A stretch of 64,000 nucleotides of DNA from Alcanivorax sediminis. GTDB taxonomy: Bacteria > Pseudomonadota > Gammaproteobacteria > Pseudomonadales > Alcanivoracaceae. The DNA lies in NCBI RefSeq assembly GCF_009601165.1, contig NZ_WIRE01000001.1:1612001-1676000 (forward strand), written 5' to 3'. A model generated the notes under the pieces. It was not told the DNA's origin. It did no database searches and saw only the letters and a program-made list of their open reading frames with translations. The position numbers were made by a program, and so were the translations under genes. Shown here in pieces: positions 46,301 to 54,585 of this stretch (positions within the stretch are counted from its first letter, which is position 1; each line of letters begins with the position of its first letter).

Positions 46301-46690
46301 GAAGAAAATGAAAGTGAACGAGGCATAGATCAGCGAGGTGAGGGTAGAGCCCAGATACCCGAAGCCGGCACCGCGGGTGAGCAGGTCGATATCCACTCCA
46401 TAGCGGGCGGCGTAATAGCTTACCGGCAGACCAAGCAGGAAGATCACCGCCATCACGGCCACACAGGCAGCTACTGCATTGGTAAAGCCATAGTTCAGCG
46501 TGAGCGCCCCACCGATGGCTTCCAGGGCAAGGAAGGTTATCGCGCCGATGGCAGTGCCGGCCACCCTTCCAGCAGACCAACGCCGGGCTCCCTTGCCGGT
46601 GAAGCGCAAGGCAAAGTCTTCCAGTGTCTGGTTGGCTACCCACTGGTTGTAGCTGCGGCGTACGCGAAAGATGCGTTGCTCAATGGCCAT
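43340..46690 (-). CDS. NCS1 permease-histidine kinase-receiver fusion
   Basis: A 1116-residue sensor. Residues about 50-485 form a 12-helix NCS1 (purine/cytosine permease-like) transporter domain; 495-535 is a Cys-rich segment (CCICEHTF...CSLCCSLDARC) like a zinc finger; two more helices follow (about 565-640); then a coiled linker, HisKA with GLSHELRSPLNAAFG (His about 678), a complete ATPase domain (NLLSNAIKFT, DTGVGI, GTGLGLTI), and a receiver with LILMDISMPGMNG (Asp about 963). The transporter-like part probably senses or carries an amide, urea or similar solute. A GTG start at 46756 is possible. Divergent from urtA. Confidence 0.92.
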   Translation of the reverse strand: MAIEQRIFRVRRSYNQWVANQTLEDFALRFTGKGARRWSAGRVAGTAIGAITFLALEAIGGALTLNYGFTNAVAACVAVMAVIFLLGLPVSYYAARYGVDIDLLTRGAGFGYLGSTLTSLIYASFTFIFFALEAAIMAMALEILFGIPPTIGYLVSSLVAIPLVIHGITTLTRFQLWTQPVWTILQLLPFVFILLQDPSTLPRWASFEGLNNSTGGFNLVMFGAGATVMFSLVAQIGEQVDFLRFMPEAQKGKRGRWWLALLCGGPGWAVLGGLKILAGSFLAVLAFYHGLPLEQAQEPMHMYLVAFSHITTNPTMLLALAGIFVILSQLKINVTNAYAGSIAWSNFFSRLTHSHPGRVVWLVFNVVIALVLMEIGIYRAFESILGSYAMVAVGWMGALVADLVINKPLGLSPKHIEFKRAYLYDLNPVGFGSMLIATGIGLSAMTGVWGETIHALASFIALASTFITTPLLAILTRSRYYIARTPDSSRELEGRACCICEHTFDREDMAFCPAYNGPICSLCCSLDARCNDSCKTNARVSEQVIDWVGGFLPAGLISHLRSRLGHFLGLLVTITLIMSGFLALVYYQIPVVDPHVKILMADTLTKVFAILIIISGVIAWLFVLAHESRVVAQEESRRQTRMLMEEIKAHEKTDRELQKAKELAEAANQAKSRYLTGLSHELRSPLNAAFGYAQLLEQDPTIPENRRDAIGAIRRSTEHLSDLIEGLLEISKIEAGRLELYRNQVCVPELIDELVTMFQLQAAEKGIGFEFLSKSTIPNWVTTDEKRLRQILINLLSNAIKFTREGQVTMTFRYRNQVAEFRIADTGVGIDEEDLQRIFRPFERVRKPGIPSVHGTGLGLTITKLLADIMGGDIQVSSVPGQGSEFRLSVMLSRLNGPDPVNPERRPVIGYTGERKSLLVVDDDPSHRGLISDLLTPLGFIINEAPDGETGMQLARHTQPDLILMDISMPGMNGWETVQHIRRQGYRGPIVMLSANARENHPDIPDGMHNDYLTKPLKLSALLDSFARLLNLGWLHQATEPKRIPVVTAEPHASLDQDVRDELLALAEIGHLSGLRERLHQAKAQGLLPDTLAADLDSRLTLYDFQAVIRLLENAS

Positions 46691-46781
46691 GTCAGTACCG
46701 TTGCCGGCTGCGGAGGTCCGTTTCGCGGATGCCGTCAGGAATCGTTGCCGGGCCACCTTGCCCGGTCAGCGGCTGCAATAT

Positions 46782-46796
46782 GTGAACAAAATTCAC
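46782..46796. promoter_or_regulatory. Palindrome GTGAA-CAAAA-TTCAC
   Basis: Perfect 5-5-5 inverted repeat about 92 bp upstream of the permease-kinase start and 198 bp before urtA. It is close to, but does not fit, the CRP consensus (spacing off by one). The spacer 46691-46993 holds no gene. Confidence 0.3.
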
Positions 46797-46871
46797 CTTC
46801 TCAGCTTTATGCATATATCGTGCCCGCATGTGTACGCGCATTACGGTAGGCGGCATTGCTGGCGGAGGGTA

Positions 46872-46937
46872 TGCGTCAAATGACGTAGTGCGATGGCGCA
46901 ATCACCGAATGGGAGGCGAGGGGGCGGATTCACATAC
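46872..46937 (+). promoter_or_regulatory. Shared operator/promoter block upstream of urtA
   Basis: Palindrome TGCGTCA-AA-TGACGTA (46872-46887), then CGAATGG at 46906 (34 bp from palindrome start to block start), then a possible -10 CATACT at 46932. The same three elements with nearly the same spacing precede fmdA (54451, 54485, 54512). The -35 region is poor, as expected for an activated promoter. It lies 122 bp before urtA and in the divergent spacer with the permease-kinase gene. Confidence 0.7.
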
Positions 46938-46993
46938 TCGTTAGCGAGGGACACGACGTGCTTCCCGTGAATTTCGCTGATGAGGGGTAAACC

Positions 46994-48250
46994 ATGAAAC
47001 TGAGCAAAACCCAAACGTCCACCCGTCGGTCGTCCTGGACGCGCCGACATCTGCTGGGGGGCTTGATGGCGCTGCCGGCGCTGTTCGCCCTGTCCAATAC
47101 TGCGCTGGCCGATGCGGCCAACACTACCGGGCTGGCGGTCACCGATGACACCGTGAAGGTGGGCATCCTGCACTCCATCACCGGTACCATGGCTATCAGT
47201 GAGACCGGCTCGGTACAGGCTGAGAAGCTGGCTATTGAGCAGATCAATGCGTCTGGCGGTGTACTCGGTCGTCAGATCGAATACATCCAGGAAGATGGTG
47301 CCAGCGACTGGCCCACCTTCGCCGAGAAATCCCGCAAGCTGCTGGTAAACGACAAGGTGGCCGCGGTGTTTGGCTGCTGGACGTCCGCTTCCCGCAAGGC
47401 GGTACTGCCGGTGTTTGAGCAGTACAACGGCATGCTTTACTACCCGACCTTCTACGAAGGTCTCGAACAGTCTCCCAACGTGATCTATACCGGTCAGGAA
47501 GCGACCCAGCAGATTCTGGCGAGCATCGACTGGCTGGCCAAGGAGAAAGGTGCCAAGACTTTCTACCTGCTCGGCTCTGACTACATCTGGCCGCGTACCT
47601 CCAACAAGATCGCCCGCAAGCATATCGACAAGCTGGGCCTGAAAGTGGTGGGCGAAGAGTACTATCCGCTGGGCCACACCCAGTTCAACTCTGTGATCAA
47701 CAAGATCAAGCTGAAGAAGCCTGACGTCATCTTTGCTTCCGTCGTGGGCGGTTCCAACGTGGCCTTCTACAAGCAGATGAAAGCGGCCGGGGTGGATCTC
47801 ACCAAAGAGAAGCCACTACTGATGACCATCTCCGTTACCGAGGATGAAATCCTGGGTATCGGCGGTGAAAACGTGGAAGGTGCCTATGCTTCCATGAAGT
47901 ACTTCCAGAGCCTGACCAACGCCAACAACGAAGCCTTCGTGAAAGCGTTCAAGGAACGTTGGGGCGACGACATCGTGATTGGGGATGTGACCCAGGCAGC
48001 CTACCTCGGCCCCTGGCTGTGGAAGGCTGCGGTAGAAAAAGCCGGCTCATTCGATATCGCCAAGGTACAGGCTGCTTCACCTGGCATCGAGCTGACCACT
48101 GCGCCTGAAGGCTATGTACGCATCCACGAGAACCATCACCTTTGGTCCAAGGCGCGTATCGGCCAGGCCCAGACCGATGGCCAGTACAAGCTGATCTACG
48201 AAACCGAAGAGCTGATGGAGCCCAATCCGTTCCCGGAAGGCTATCAGTAA
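46994..48250 (+). CDS. urtA: Urea/short-chain amide ABC transporter, substrate-binding protein
   Basis: Periplasmic binding protein of the LivJ/UrtA/AmiC/FmdD group, 418 residues. The N-terminus has a twin-arginine signal (TRRHLLGGLMALPALFAL, cleaved near ALADA). Mature features match UrtA: VKVGILHSITGTMAISETG, VFGCWTSASRKAVLPVFE, LYYPTFYEGLEQSPNVIYTG and YPLGHTQFNSVINKI. First gene of the transporter operon. Next to amidase genes, an amide ligand is as likely as urea. Confidence 0.94.
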   Translation: MKLSKTQTSTRRSSWTRRHLLGGLMALPALFALSNTALADAANTTGLAVTDDTVKVGILHSITGTMAISETGSVQAEKLAIEQINASGGVLGRQIEYIQEDGASDWPTFAEKSRKLLVNDKVAAVFGCWTSASRKAVLPVFEQYNGMLYYPTFYEGLEQSPNVIYTGQEATQQILASIDWLAKEKGAKTFYLLGSDYIWPRTSNKIARKHIDKLGLKVVGEEYYPLGHTQFNSVINKIKLKKPDVIFASVVGGSNVAFYKQMKAAGVDLTKEKPLLMTISVTEDEILGIGGENVEGAYASMKYFQSLTNANNEAFVKAFKERWGDDIVIGDVTQAAYLGPWLWKAAVEKAGSFDIAKVQAASPGIELTTAPEGYVRIHENHHLWSKARIGQAQTDGQYKLIYETEELMEPNPFPEGYQ

Positions 48251-48370
48251 GCACTTGCGTTAACCGGTGCCCAGCTTGATCGGGCGCCGGCTTTTCCTTC
48301 AACGAATTCTTTCCTGTCTTGCCGACGTTCCTGATCGCAGTAAGCCAATCACTGTTTGGGAGTACCTGCC

Positions 48371-49297
48371 ATGTTCGCTGACTATTCCATGACGGAGCTG
48401 ATGTCCATCTTCGCCATGCAGGGGTTTGCCGGCCTGTCGCTGTTTTCCATCTTCGTACTGATGGCGCTGGGGCTGGCAATTATTTTTGGGCAAATGGGCG
48501 TGATCAACATGGCCCATGGTGAGTTCATGATTCTGGGTGCCTACACCACGTATCTGACTGCCCAGGTATTTGAAAGTGTGATGCCCGGTTTATACGGGGG
48601 TTATTTCTTTGTGGCCATGATCCTGGCCTTTGTTGTCACCTTTGCACTGGGGGCACTGGTGGAATGGTTGATGATACGACATCTCTATCATCGTCCTCTT
48701 GATACCTTGCTGGCCACCTGGGGCCTGAGCCTGATTCTGCAACAGACCTACCGCAGTGTGTTCGGTGCCCGTGAAGTGGGGGTGAGTCTGCCGGACTGGA
48801 TGATGGGTTCCATCCAGGTTACCGATATGGTGGAAATTCCCATCAACGGTTTGTTCGTGATGGTGTTGTCCCTGCTGATTGCCTTTGCCGTTTACCTGTT
48901 GATGTTCCGTTCCGGCTGGGGCCGTCAGGTTCGTGCCGTGGTGCAGAACCGTCCCATGGCCGAAGCGGTGGGGATCGACAGTGGCCGGGTTGACCGGGTC
49001 ACCTTCGCATTGGGGTGTGGTATCGCCGGTATTGCCGGCAGTGCCTTCACCATGATTGGCTCCACCGGCCCGACCTCCGGTCAGCTGTATATCGTGGATA
49101 CCTTCCTCGTGGTGGTGTTCGGTGGCGCCCAGAGTCTGCTCGGCACCATTGCCTCTGCCTTCACCATTTCCCAGGCCCAGTCCACCATGGAGTTCTTCCT
49201 GAGTGGTTCCATGGCCAAGGTTCTTACCTTGCTGTTTGTGGTCGGCATTCTGATGCTGCGTCCGCAAGGTCTGTTTGCCCTGAAAGTGCGTCGCTAG
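48371..49297 (+). CDS. urtB: Urea/amide ABC transporter permease UrtB
   Basis: LivH-type inner-membrane permease, 308 residues with about eight hydrophobic helices. Conserved: LGLAIIFGQMGVINMAHGEF (about 38-57), MIRHLYHRPLDTLLATWGLS, VRAVVQNRPMAEAVGIDSGR and DTFLVVVFGGAQSLLGTIAS. GGGAG precedes ATG 48371; the longer frame adds only five residues. It follows urtA by 120 nt. Confidence 0.95.
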   Translation: MFADYSMTELMSIFAMQGFAGLSLFSIFVLMALGLAIIFGQMGVINMAHGEFMILGAYTTYLTAQVFESVMPGLYGGYFFVAMILAFVVTFALGALVEWLMIRHLYHRPLDTLLATWGLSLILQQTYRSVFGAREVGVSLPDWMMGSIQVTDMVEIPINGLFVMVLSLLIAFAVYLLMFRSGWGRQVRAVVQNRPMAEAVGIDSGRVDRVTFALGCGIAGIAGSAFTMIGSTGPTSGQLYIVDTFLVVVFGGAQSLLGTIASAFTISQAQSTMEFFLSGSMAKVLTLLFVVGILMLRPQGLFALKVRR

Positions 49298-49306
49298 GAG
49301 GCTGCC

Positions 49307-50449
49307 ATGAAAGCGAATCTTTTCTTCGAATGGTTGAAGTCCCGCGAGGGCATCTACTATGTGCTGCTAGCCTTGCTGCTGGTGGTGGTCTTCCCGCTGG
49401 CACTGGATGCCTTCCGCCTCAACATGGTCGGTAAGTACCTGACCTATGCCTTCGCGGCACTGGGGCTGGTGCTGTGCTGGGGGCGCAGTGGCATTCTCAG
49501 TCTGGGGCAGGGGATCTTCTTTGGTCTGGGTGGTTACTGCATGGCCATGTTCCTCAAGCTGGAAGCGTCCAGCCCGGAGAACACGGCCATTCAGTCCACT
49601 CCCGGGATTCCCGATTTCATGGATTGGAACCAGCTCACCGCGCTGCCGTGGTTCTGGGAACCCTTCCACAGCTTTTCCTTCACCCTGATTGCGGTGCTGG
49701 CGGTACCGGCGTTGCTGGCCTTCATCATTGCGGTGGCCATGTTCAAGCGGCGTGTGGGTGGCGTGTACTTCGCCATCATTACCCAGGCCATTGCCGCCAT
49801 CCTGACCATCCTGATCATCGGTCAGCAGGGCTTTACCGGGGGCGTTAACGGCATTACCGATCTGCGTACCTTGATGGGCTGGGATATCCGCACCGACGAG
49901 GCCAAGACACTGCTCTACTTCGTCTGCGTGGGCATGCTGTTTGTCTGTCTGATCGTGGGTGCCTGGGTGATGCGCAGCAAGCTCGGCCGCATTCTGCTCG
50001 CCATGCGAGACCAGGAAGACCGGGTGCGTTTCTCCGGCTATGACGTGGCGTCCTTCAAGATCTTCGTGTTCTGCCTGGCGGCCATGTTTGCCGGTGTTGG
50101 CGGTGCCATGTTCACTCTGCAGGTGGGCTTCATGTCACCTTCCTTTGTGGGCATCGTGCCGTCCATCGAAATGGTGATCCTGTGTGCGGTGGGGGGCAGG
50201 AACTCCCTGCTGGGTGCCATCTACGGTGCGCTGATCGTGAATGCCGCCAAGACGTTCTTCTCTGAATCCTTCCCGGAACTGTGGCTGTACGGCCTGGGCG
50301 TCCTGTTTATCGCCGTGGTGCTGGCCTTCCCGGATGGTCTGGCCGGTCTCTACCGCCGTTACGTGATGCCGTTGGAGAGCAAGCTGCCGGCCCTGCTGCG
50401 TCGCAGTGCCGACAACGCGCCAACCCTGCCTGTGGAGGAAGCGAAATGA
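49307..50449 (+). CDS. urtC: Urea/amide ABC transporter permease UrtC
   Basis: LivM-type permease, 380 residues with about ten helices. Conserved: CWGRSGILSLGQGIFFGLGGY, GGVYFAIITQAIAAILTIL, RTLMGWDIRTDEAKTLLYFV, AMRDQEDRVRFSGYDVASFK and FMSPSFVGIVPSIEMVILCA. Starts 9 nt after urtB and overlaps urtD by 4 nt. Confidence 0.95.
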   Translation: MKANLFFEWLKSREGIYYVLLALLLVVVFPLALDAFRLNMVGKYLTYAFAALGLVLCWGRSGILSLGQGIFFGLGGYCMAMFLKLEASSPENTAIQSTPGIPDFMDWNQLTALPWFWEPFHSFSFTLIAVLAVPALLAFIIAVAMFKRRVGGVYFAIITQAIAAILTILIIGQQGFTGGVNGITDLRTLMGWDIRTDEAKTLLYFVCVGMLFVCLIVGAWVMRSKLGRILLAMRDQEDRVRFSGYDVASFKIFVFCLAAMFAGVGGAMFTLQVGFMSPSFVGIVPSIEMVILCAVGGRNSLLGAIYGALIVNAAKTFFSESFPELWLYGLGVLFIAVVLAFPDGLAGLYRRYVMPLESKLPALLRRSADNAPTLPVEEAK

Positions 50450-51195
50450 GCCCGAGCAAACAAGATTTCATTCTGGCCGTAGAAGGCCTGACGGTGTCCT
50501 TCGATGGCTTCAAGGCGGTGAACGATCTGTCCCTGTATCTGGAGCCGAAAGAAATTCGCGTCATCATCGGTCCCAACGGGGCCGGCAAGACCACGGTGCT
50601 GGATCTGATCTGTGGCAAGACCAAGGCCACCGAAGGCTCCATCAAGTTCCAGGGCAAGGAACTGACCAAGATGAGCGAACACAACATTGTTCGCTCCGGC
50701 GTGGGGCGCAAGTTTCAGAATCCGTCCATCTATGAAGATCTCACGGTATTCGAAAACCTGGAAGTGTCCTATCCCGCCGGTCGTTCGGTGGTGGGGGCGC
50801 TGGCCTTCAAGCGCGATGCAGAAGTGATCAAGGCAGTGGAGGAGGTGGCAGAAACCATTTTCCTCACCGACATGCTTCACCAGGAAGCAGCGCTGCTCAG
50901 CCACGGCCAGAAGCAGTGGCTGGAAATCGGCATGCTGCTGATTCAGAAACCGGATCTGCTGATGCTGGACGAACCGGTGGCGGGCATGTCGGTGGCGGAG
51001 CGGAAGAAGACCGCGGAACTGCTGCGTGTGATTACCGAAAACCACACTGTGTTGGTGATCGAGCATGACATGCAGTTCGTCGGCGATATTGCTGACCGGG
51101 TGACAGTGATGCATCAGGGCAAGGTGTTGTCCGAAGGCTCTATTGATCACGTCAAACAGGATCCAAAAGTCATCGAAGTCTATCTGGGACACTGA
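50446..51195 (+). CDS. urtD: Urea/amide ABC transporter ATPase UrtD
   Basis: LivG-type ATPase, 249 residues. Walker A GPNGAGKTTVLDLICG, signature-region variant LLSHGQKQWLEIGMLLIQ in place of LSGGQ, Walker B LLMLDEPVAGMS and switch His in VLVIEHDMQFV. The altered signature (SHGQKQ) is characteristic of UrtD proteins. ATG 50446 overlaps the urtC stop. Confidence 0.95.
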   Translation: MSPSKQDFILAVEGLTVSFDGFKAVNDLSLYLEPKEIRVIIGPNGAGKTTVLDLICGKTKATEGSIKFQGKELTKMSEHNIVRSGVGRKFQNPSIYEDLTVFENLEVSYPAGRSVVGALAFKRDAEVIKAVEEVAETIFLTDMLHQEAALLSHGQKQWLEIGMLLIQKPDLLMLDEPVAGMSVAERKKTAELLRVITENHTVLVIEHDMQFVGDIADRVTVMHQGKVLSEGSIDHVKQDPKVIEVYLGH

Positions 51196-51216
51196 CACTT
51201 ACGCGGGGTACTGATT

Positions 51217-51906
51217 ATGTTGAACGTATCGAATCTGCAGGTGGCTTACGGCCAGAGCACCATCATCAACGGCATGAACCTGAACATCGCCGAGAACGAG
51301 ATTGTGGCGGTGGTAGGGCGCAACGGCATGGGCAAGACCACGCTGATGAAATCCCTGATCGGGATGGAAAAAATGCGTGGTGGCAAGGCCGAGCTGGATG
51401 GTTTGGACCTGTCTTCGTTGAAAAGTTTTCAGCGCGTCAAGGCGGGGCTGGGGTTTGTGCCCCAGGGACGAATGATCTTTCCGACCCTGACGGTAAAGGA
51501 AAATATCGAAACCGGCCTGGCGGCCGTCGGCGAAAAGAAAGTGCCGGAGGATCTGTATGAACTGTTCCCGGTGCTGAAGGAAATGCAGAACCGCCGTGGC
51601 GGCAATCTGTCCGGCGGTCAGCAACAACAGTTGGCCATCGCCCGTGCCCTGGCCACGCGCCCGAAGGTGTTGCTGCTGGATGAACCCACTGAAGGGATTC
51701 AGCCTTCCATCATCAAGGATATGGCCAAGACGCTGAAACGCATTCGTGACGAACGTGGCTTGTCCATCGTGGTGTCCGAGCAGGTGTTGAGTTTCGTCAT
51801 GGATGTGGCTGACCGGATTCTGGTGATCGAGAAGGGCCAGATCGTTCACGAAGAAAGTGGCGACGATGTGAATCAGGAAAAGATTGCTGCCTACCTGGCG
51901 GTGTAA
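51217..51906 (+). CDS. urtE: Urea/amide ABC transporter ATPase UrtE
   Basis: LivF-type ATPase, 229 residues. Walker A GRNGMGKTTLMKSLIG, GFVPQGRMIFPTLTVKENI, signature LSGGQQQQLAIARAL, Walker B VLLLDEPTEGIQPS and His-loop variant VVSEQVLSF. With UrtD it powers the UrtBC channel. Followed by amiE after 29 nt. Confidence 0.95.
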   Translation: MLNVSNLQVAYGQSTIINGMNLNIAENEIVAVVGRNGMGKTTLMKSLIGMEKMRGGKAELDGLDLSSLKSFQRVKAGLGFVPQGRMIFPTLTVKENIETGLAAVGEKKVPEDLYELFPVLKEMQNRRGGNLSGGQQQQLAIARALATRPKVLLLDEPTEGIQPSIIKDMAKTLKRIRDERGLSIVVSEQVLSFVMDVADRILVIEKGQIVHEESGDDVNQEKIAAYLAV

Positions 51907-51935
51907 TTCCTTAACCGTAGAAAGGAGAAAGAACC

Positions 51936-52982
51936 ATGCGACACGGGGATATTTCCAGCAGTCACGATACGGTAGGCGTTGCTGTTGTTAACTACAAGAT
52001 GCCGAGGCTGCACAGCAAAGCCGAGGTGCTCGACAATGCCCGCAAGATTGCCGACATGATCAAGGGCATGAAGCAGGGTTTGCCGGGAATGGATCTGGTG
52101 GTGTTTCCCGAGTACAGCACCATGGGCATCATGTACGATCCGGATGAAATGATGGAGACTGCGGCCACCGTGCCCGGTGATGAAACCGCCATCTTTTCCG
52201 CAGCCTGCCGCGAAGCCAATACCTGGGGGGTATTTTCCCTCACCGGGGAGCGCCACGAAGAGCACCCGGCCAAGGCGCCTTATAACACTTTGGTGCTGAT
52301 CAACAATGAAGGCGAGATCGTCCAGAAATACCGCAAGTGTATTCCCTGGTGCCCCATCGAAGGCTGGTACCCGGGTGATACCACCTATGTGACGGAAGGC
52401 CCCAAGGGCCTCAAGATCAGCCTGATCATCTGTGACGATGGTAATTATCCGGAAATCTGGCGTGACTGTGCCATGAAAGGCGCGGAACTGATCGTGCGTT
52501 GTCAGGGCTATATGTACCCGGCCAAGGAGCAGCAGGTGATGATGGCCAAGTCCATGGCCTGGGCCAACAACTGCTATGTGGCAGTGGCTAACGCCACAGG
52601 CTTTGACGGCGTTTACTCCTACTTCGGTCATTCCGCCATCATCGGTTTCGATGGCCGCACTCTGGGGGAATGTGGGGAAGAAGACATGGGTGTGCAGTAT
52701 GCACAGCTGTCGGTGAGCCAGATCCGCGATGCCCGCGCCAACGATCAATCCCAGAATCATTTGTTCAAGTTGCTGCATCGTGGTTACACCGGCATCCATG
52801 CCTCCGGGGATGGCGACAAGGGAATAGCGGATTGCCCGTTCGATTTCTATCGCACCTGGGTGATGGATGCGCAAAAGGCCCAGGAAAATGTGGAAGCCAT
52901 GACGCGTTCCACCGTCGGTGTGGCGGAGTGTCCGGTGGGTGAATTGCCCGTAGACGGGAAAGAGAAAACGGCAGGTGGCTGA
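51936..52982 (+). CDS. amiE: Aliphatic amidase
   Basis: Nitrilase-superfamily amidase (348 residues) that hydrolyses short amides such as acetamide to ammonia and acid. It is very close to Pseudomonas AmiE throughout ([20 protein letters not shown] start). The catalytic triad falls at the AmiE positions: Glu59 (VVFPEYS), Lys134 (QKYRKCIPW) and Cys166 ([11 protein letters not shown]). AAAGGAG precedes the ATG. Its stop overlaps the next gene (TGATG). The related formamidase AmiF is less likely given the AmiE-like N-terminus. Confidence 0.95.
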   Translation: MRHGDISSSHDTVGVAVVNYKMPRLHSKAEVLDNARKIADMIKGMKQGLPGMDLVVFPEYSTMGIMYDPDEMMETAATVPGDETAIFSAACREANTWGVFSLTGERHEEHPAKAPYNTLVLINNEGEIVQKYRKCIPWCPIEGWYPGDTTYVTEGPKGLKISLIICDDGNYPEIWRDCAMKGAELIVRCQGYMYPAKEQQVMMAKSMAWANNCYVAVANATGFDGVYSYFGHSAIIGFDGRTLGECGEEDMGVQYAQLSVSQIRDARANDQSQNHLFKLLHRGYTGIHASGDGDKGIADCPFDFYRTWVMDAQKAQENVEAMTRSTVGVAECPVGELPVDGKEKTAGG

Positions 52983-54016
52983 TGCCCTTCATCAATGAGC
53001 AGATGATGGCGAACAAGGAGGTGGCTGACCGGCAGCGCTGGTCTGTCGACCCCGGTCGCCAGAGCCGCTTCCTGTTCGATCCGGCTGAGGTCATGGCTCG
53101 CCTGCGGGCGCGCATCGTTGGCCAGGATCATGTGCTGGATAGCATCGACAACATGCTGCAGGTGCTCAAGGCGGATATCGGTGCTGCGGATCGTCCGTTA
53201 ACCGTGCAGCTGTTTGTCGGGCCTACCGGTGTGGGCAAGACCGAAACCGTCCGACTGCTGGCGGAAGCAATTCATGGCAGTGCGGATGCGGTGTGTCGCA
53301 TCGACATGAGCACCCTTGCCCAGGAGCACTATGCGGCCTCGCTGACGGGCGCACCGCCAGGCTATGTGGGTAGCAAGGAAGGGCAGACGCTGTTCAATGT
53401 GGAGGCGATTGCCGGCAGTTTCAGCAAGCCCGGCATCGTGCTGTTTGATGAACTGGAAAAAGCCAGCCCGGAAGTGGTTCGTGCCTTGCTGAATGTGCTG
53501 GAGCGGGGGCGATTACGCCTGAGTGCCGGGAATCGGGAGATTGACTTCCGCAACAGCCTGATCTTCATGACCAGCAATGTGGGTGCTGCACAGATCTCCC
53601 GTCTCGCCCATCAGCAACAGCAGCGCTGGTGGAGCTGGGGGAGCGCCCGGCAGCAGATCCATGATGCGGTGGATCATGCCTTGCATCAGCGATTCGATCC
53701 CGAATTCCTCAACCGTATCGATAACATCATTACCTTCAATCCCCTCGACAAGGATCTCAGTGAGCAGCTGCTGGATATCGAGCTGGATCGTCTTAATCGT
53801 CTTTTGCAAAAGCGCAAGGTGGTGTTGAGTCTGGGGGAGGGCGCACGCCGACACCTCTGCCGTTCACTGGATGCACGTTTCGGCGCCCGCGAGATGGCCC
53901 GCCGCGTACGCAATGAACTGTCGCCGCCATTGGCCCGGGTGATGCTGGACTATCCCCAGGCAGATACCTTTGAAGCGCGGATGGAAGGTGGGGCGCTGAT
54001 TGTGATTCCGGTGTAG
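52982..54016 (+). CDS. amiB: AmiB-like ClpA/HSP100 ATPase
   Basis: A 344-residue single AAA+ module resembling the second ATPase domain of ClpA/ClpB: Walker A GPTGVGKT (80-87), pore loop GYVG (127-130), Walker B GIVLFDELEKA (151-161), sensor-1 FMTSNVG, arginine finger in FLNRIDNI and sensor-2 GAREMARRVR. Its place after amiE matches AmiB of Pseudomonas, a Clp-like ATPase of the amidase operon. The N-terminal domain and first ATPase ring of Clp proteins are absent. It may act as a chaperone for the amidase or transporter; unproven. Confidence 0.88.
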   Translation: MPFINEQMMANKEVADRQRWSVDPGRQSRFLFDPAEVMARLRARIVGQDHVLDSIDNMLQVLKADIGAADRPLTVQLFVGPTGVGKTETVRLLAEAIHGSADAVCRIDMSTLAQEHYAASLTGAPPGYVGSKEGQTLFNVEAIAGSFSKPGIVLFDELEKASPEVVRALLNVLERGRLRLSAGNREIDFRNSLIFMTSNVGAAQISRLAHQQQQRWWSWGSARQQIHDAVDHALHQRFDPEFLNRIDNIITFNPLDKDLSEQLLDIELDRLNRLLQKRKVVLSLGEGARRHLCRSLDARFGAREMARRVRNELSPPLARVMLDYPQADTFEARMEGGALIVIPV

Positions 54017-54017
54017 G

Positions 54018-54446
54018 GATGCTGGACGCTGGATGCCTTACGCCTGACGCTACAAGATTCAACCTGAGGTGCTTTCTACCGTAGGAGCCCTTGTGCTCGT
54101 CAGGGTATGCCTGCTCGCGATCCGAGCCTAAGCGAGCTAATGAGTTTCGAGTTGCGAGAAGCGAGTTTCGAAAGGCCAAGATTAAAACCCCGCGCCTGGC
54201 CACCGGGTTTTAGTTTTTCGAAATTCGGTACTCGAAACTCGCTTCTGGAATCCTTACCTCGCTTAGGCTCGGATCGCGGGCAGGCTCGTTATTCGCTGCG
54301 CTCACCCCTTCGGGGCCGCACTCCGTGCGTTACTCCGCTGCGCTACGTTCCTGCAGCGGGGTATAGCAAGTGTTTACCGATGCAAAAGGCCCGTCCGGCT
54401 TACCGGGCGGGCCTTTTTGCATCAGGCGTCAGGCATCCTGCGTCCA
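54018..54446. repeat. Nested repeat module C4/REP/B6 between amiB and fmdA
   Basis: The 569-bp gap 54017-54585 has no gene. Outer arms: GATGCTG, GACGCTG, GATGCCT, TACGCCT, GACGCTA (54018-54052) against GCATCAG, GCGTCAG, GCATCCT, GCGTCCA (54419-54446). Within them, REP-like arms (54109-54136 and 54258-54285, 27 of 28 matching). Within those, TCGAAAC-type arms (TGAGTTT, CGAGTTG, CGAGAAG, CGAGTTT at 54141-54168; TCGAAAT, TCGGTAC, TCGAAAC, TCGCTTC at 54218-54245). The amiB terminator lies just inside the outer right arm. Confidence 0.8.
54381..54421 (+). terminator. Terminator of the urt-ami operon
   Basis: TGCAAAAGGCCCGTCCGG (54381-54398) and CCGGGCGGGCCTTTTTGCA (54403-54421), loop CTTA, with one G-T wobble. 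T5 on the plus strand. Confidence 0.85.
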
Positions 54447-54450
54447 TCAA

Positions 54451-54517
54451 TACGTCAAATGACGTACGCCGAGTGGGACATGAGCGAATGGTGGGGCTGG
54501 GCAATTTTTCCGATAGT
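54451..54517 (+). promoter_or_regulatory. Shared operator/promoter block upstream of fmdA
   Basis: Palindrome TACGTCA-AA-TGACGTA (54451-54466), CGAATGG at 54485 (again 34 bp after the palindrome start), and a possible -10 GATAGT at 54512. This mirrors the block before urtA. Palindrome start to fmdA ATG is 135 bp. Confidence 0.7.
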
Positions 54518-54585
54518 GGTTTCGCAACGAGGGAATCGCCTGCCGAGACAGGAGGTTCCAGTGGCTAACCGGAGGAGAGCTCACC

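Noticed and set aside
46782..46796. CRP/Vfr site before the permease-kinase gene
   Set aside because: GTGAA-N5-TTCAC does not fit TGTGA-N6-TCACA spacing; kept only as an unassigned palindrome.
46691..46993. Sigma-54/NtrC promoter for the urt operon
   Set aside because: I looked for a TGGCAC-N5-TTGCA type element, expected for nitrogen genes, and found no convincing match.
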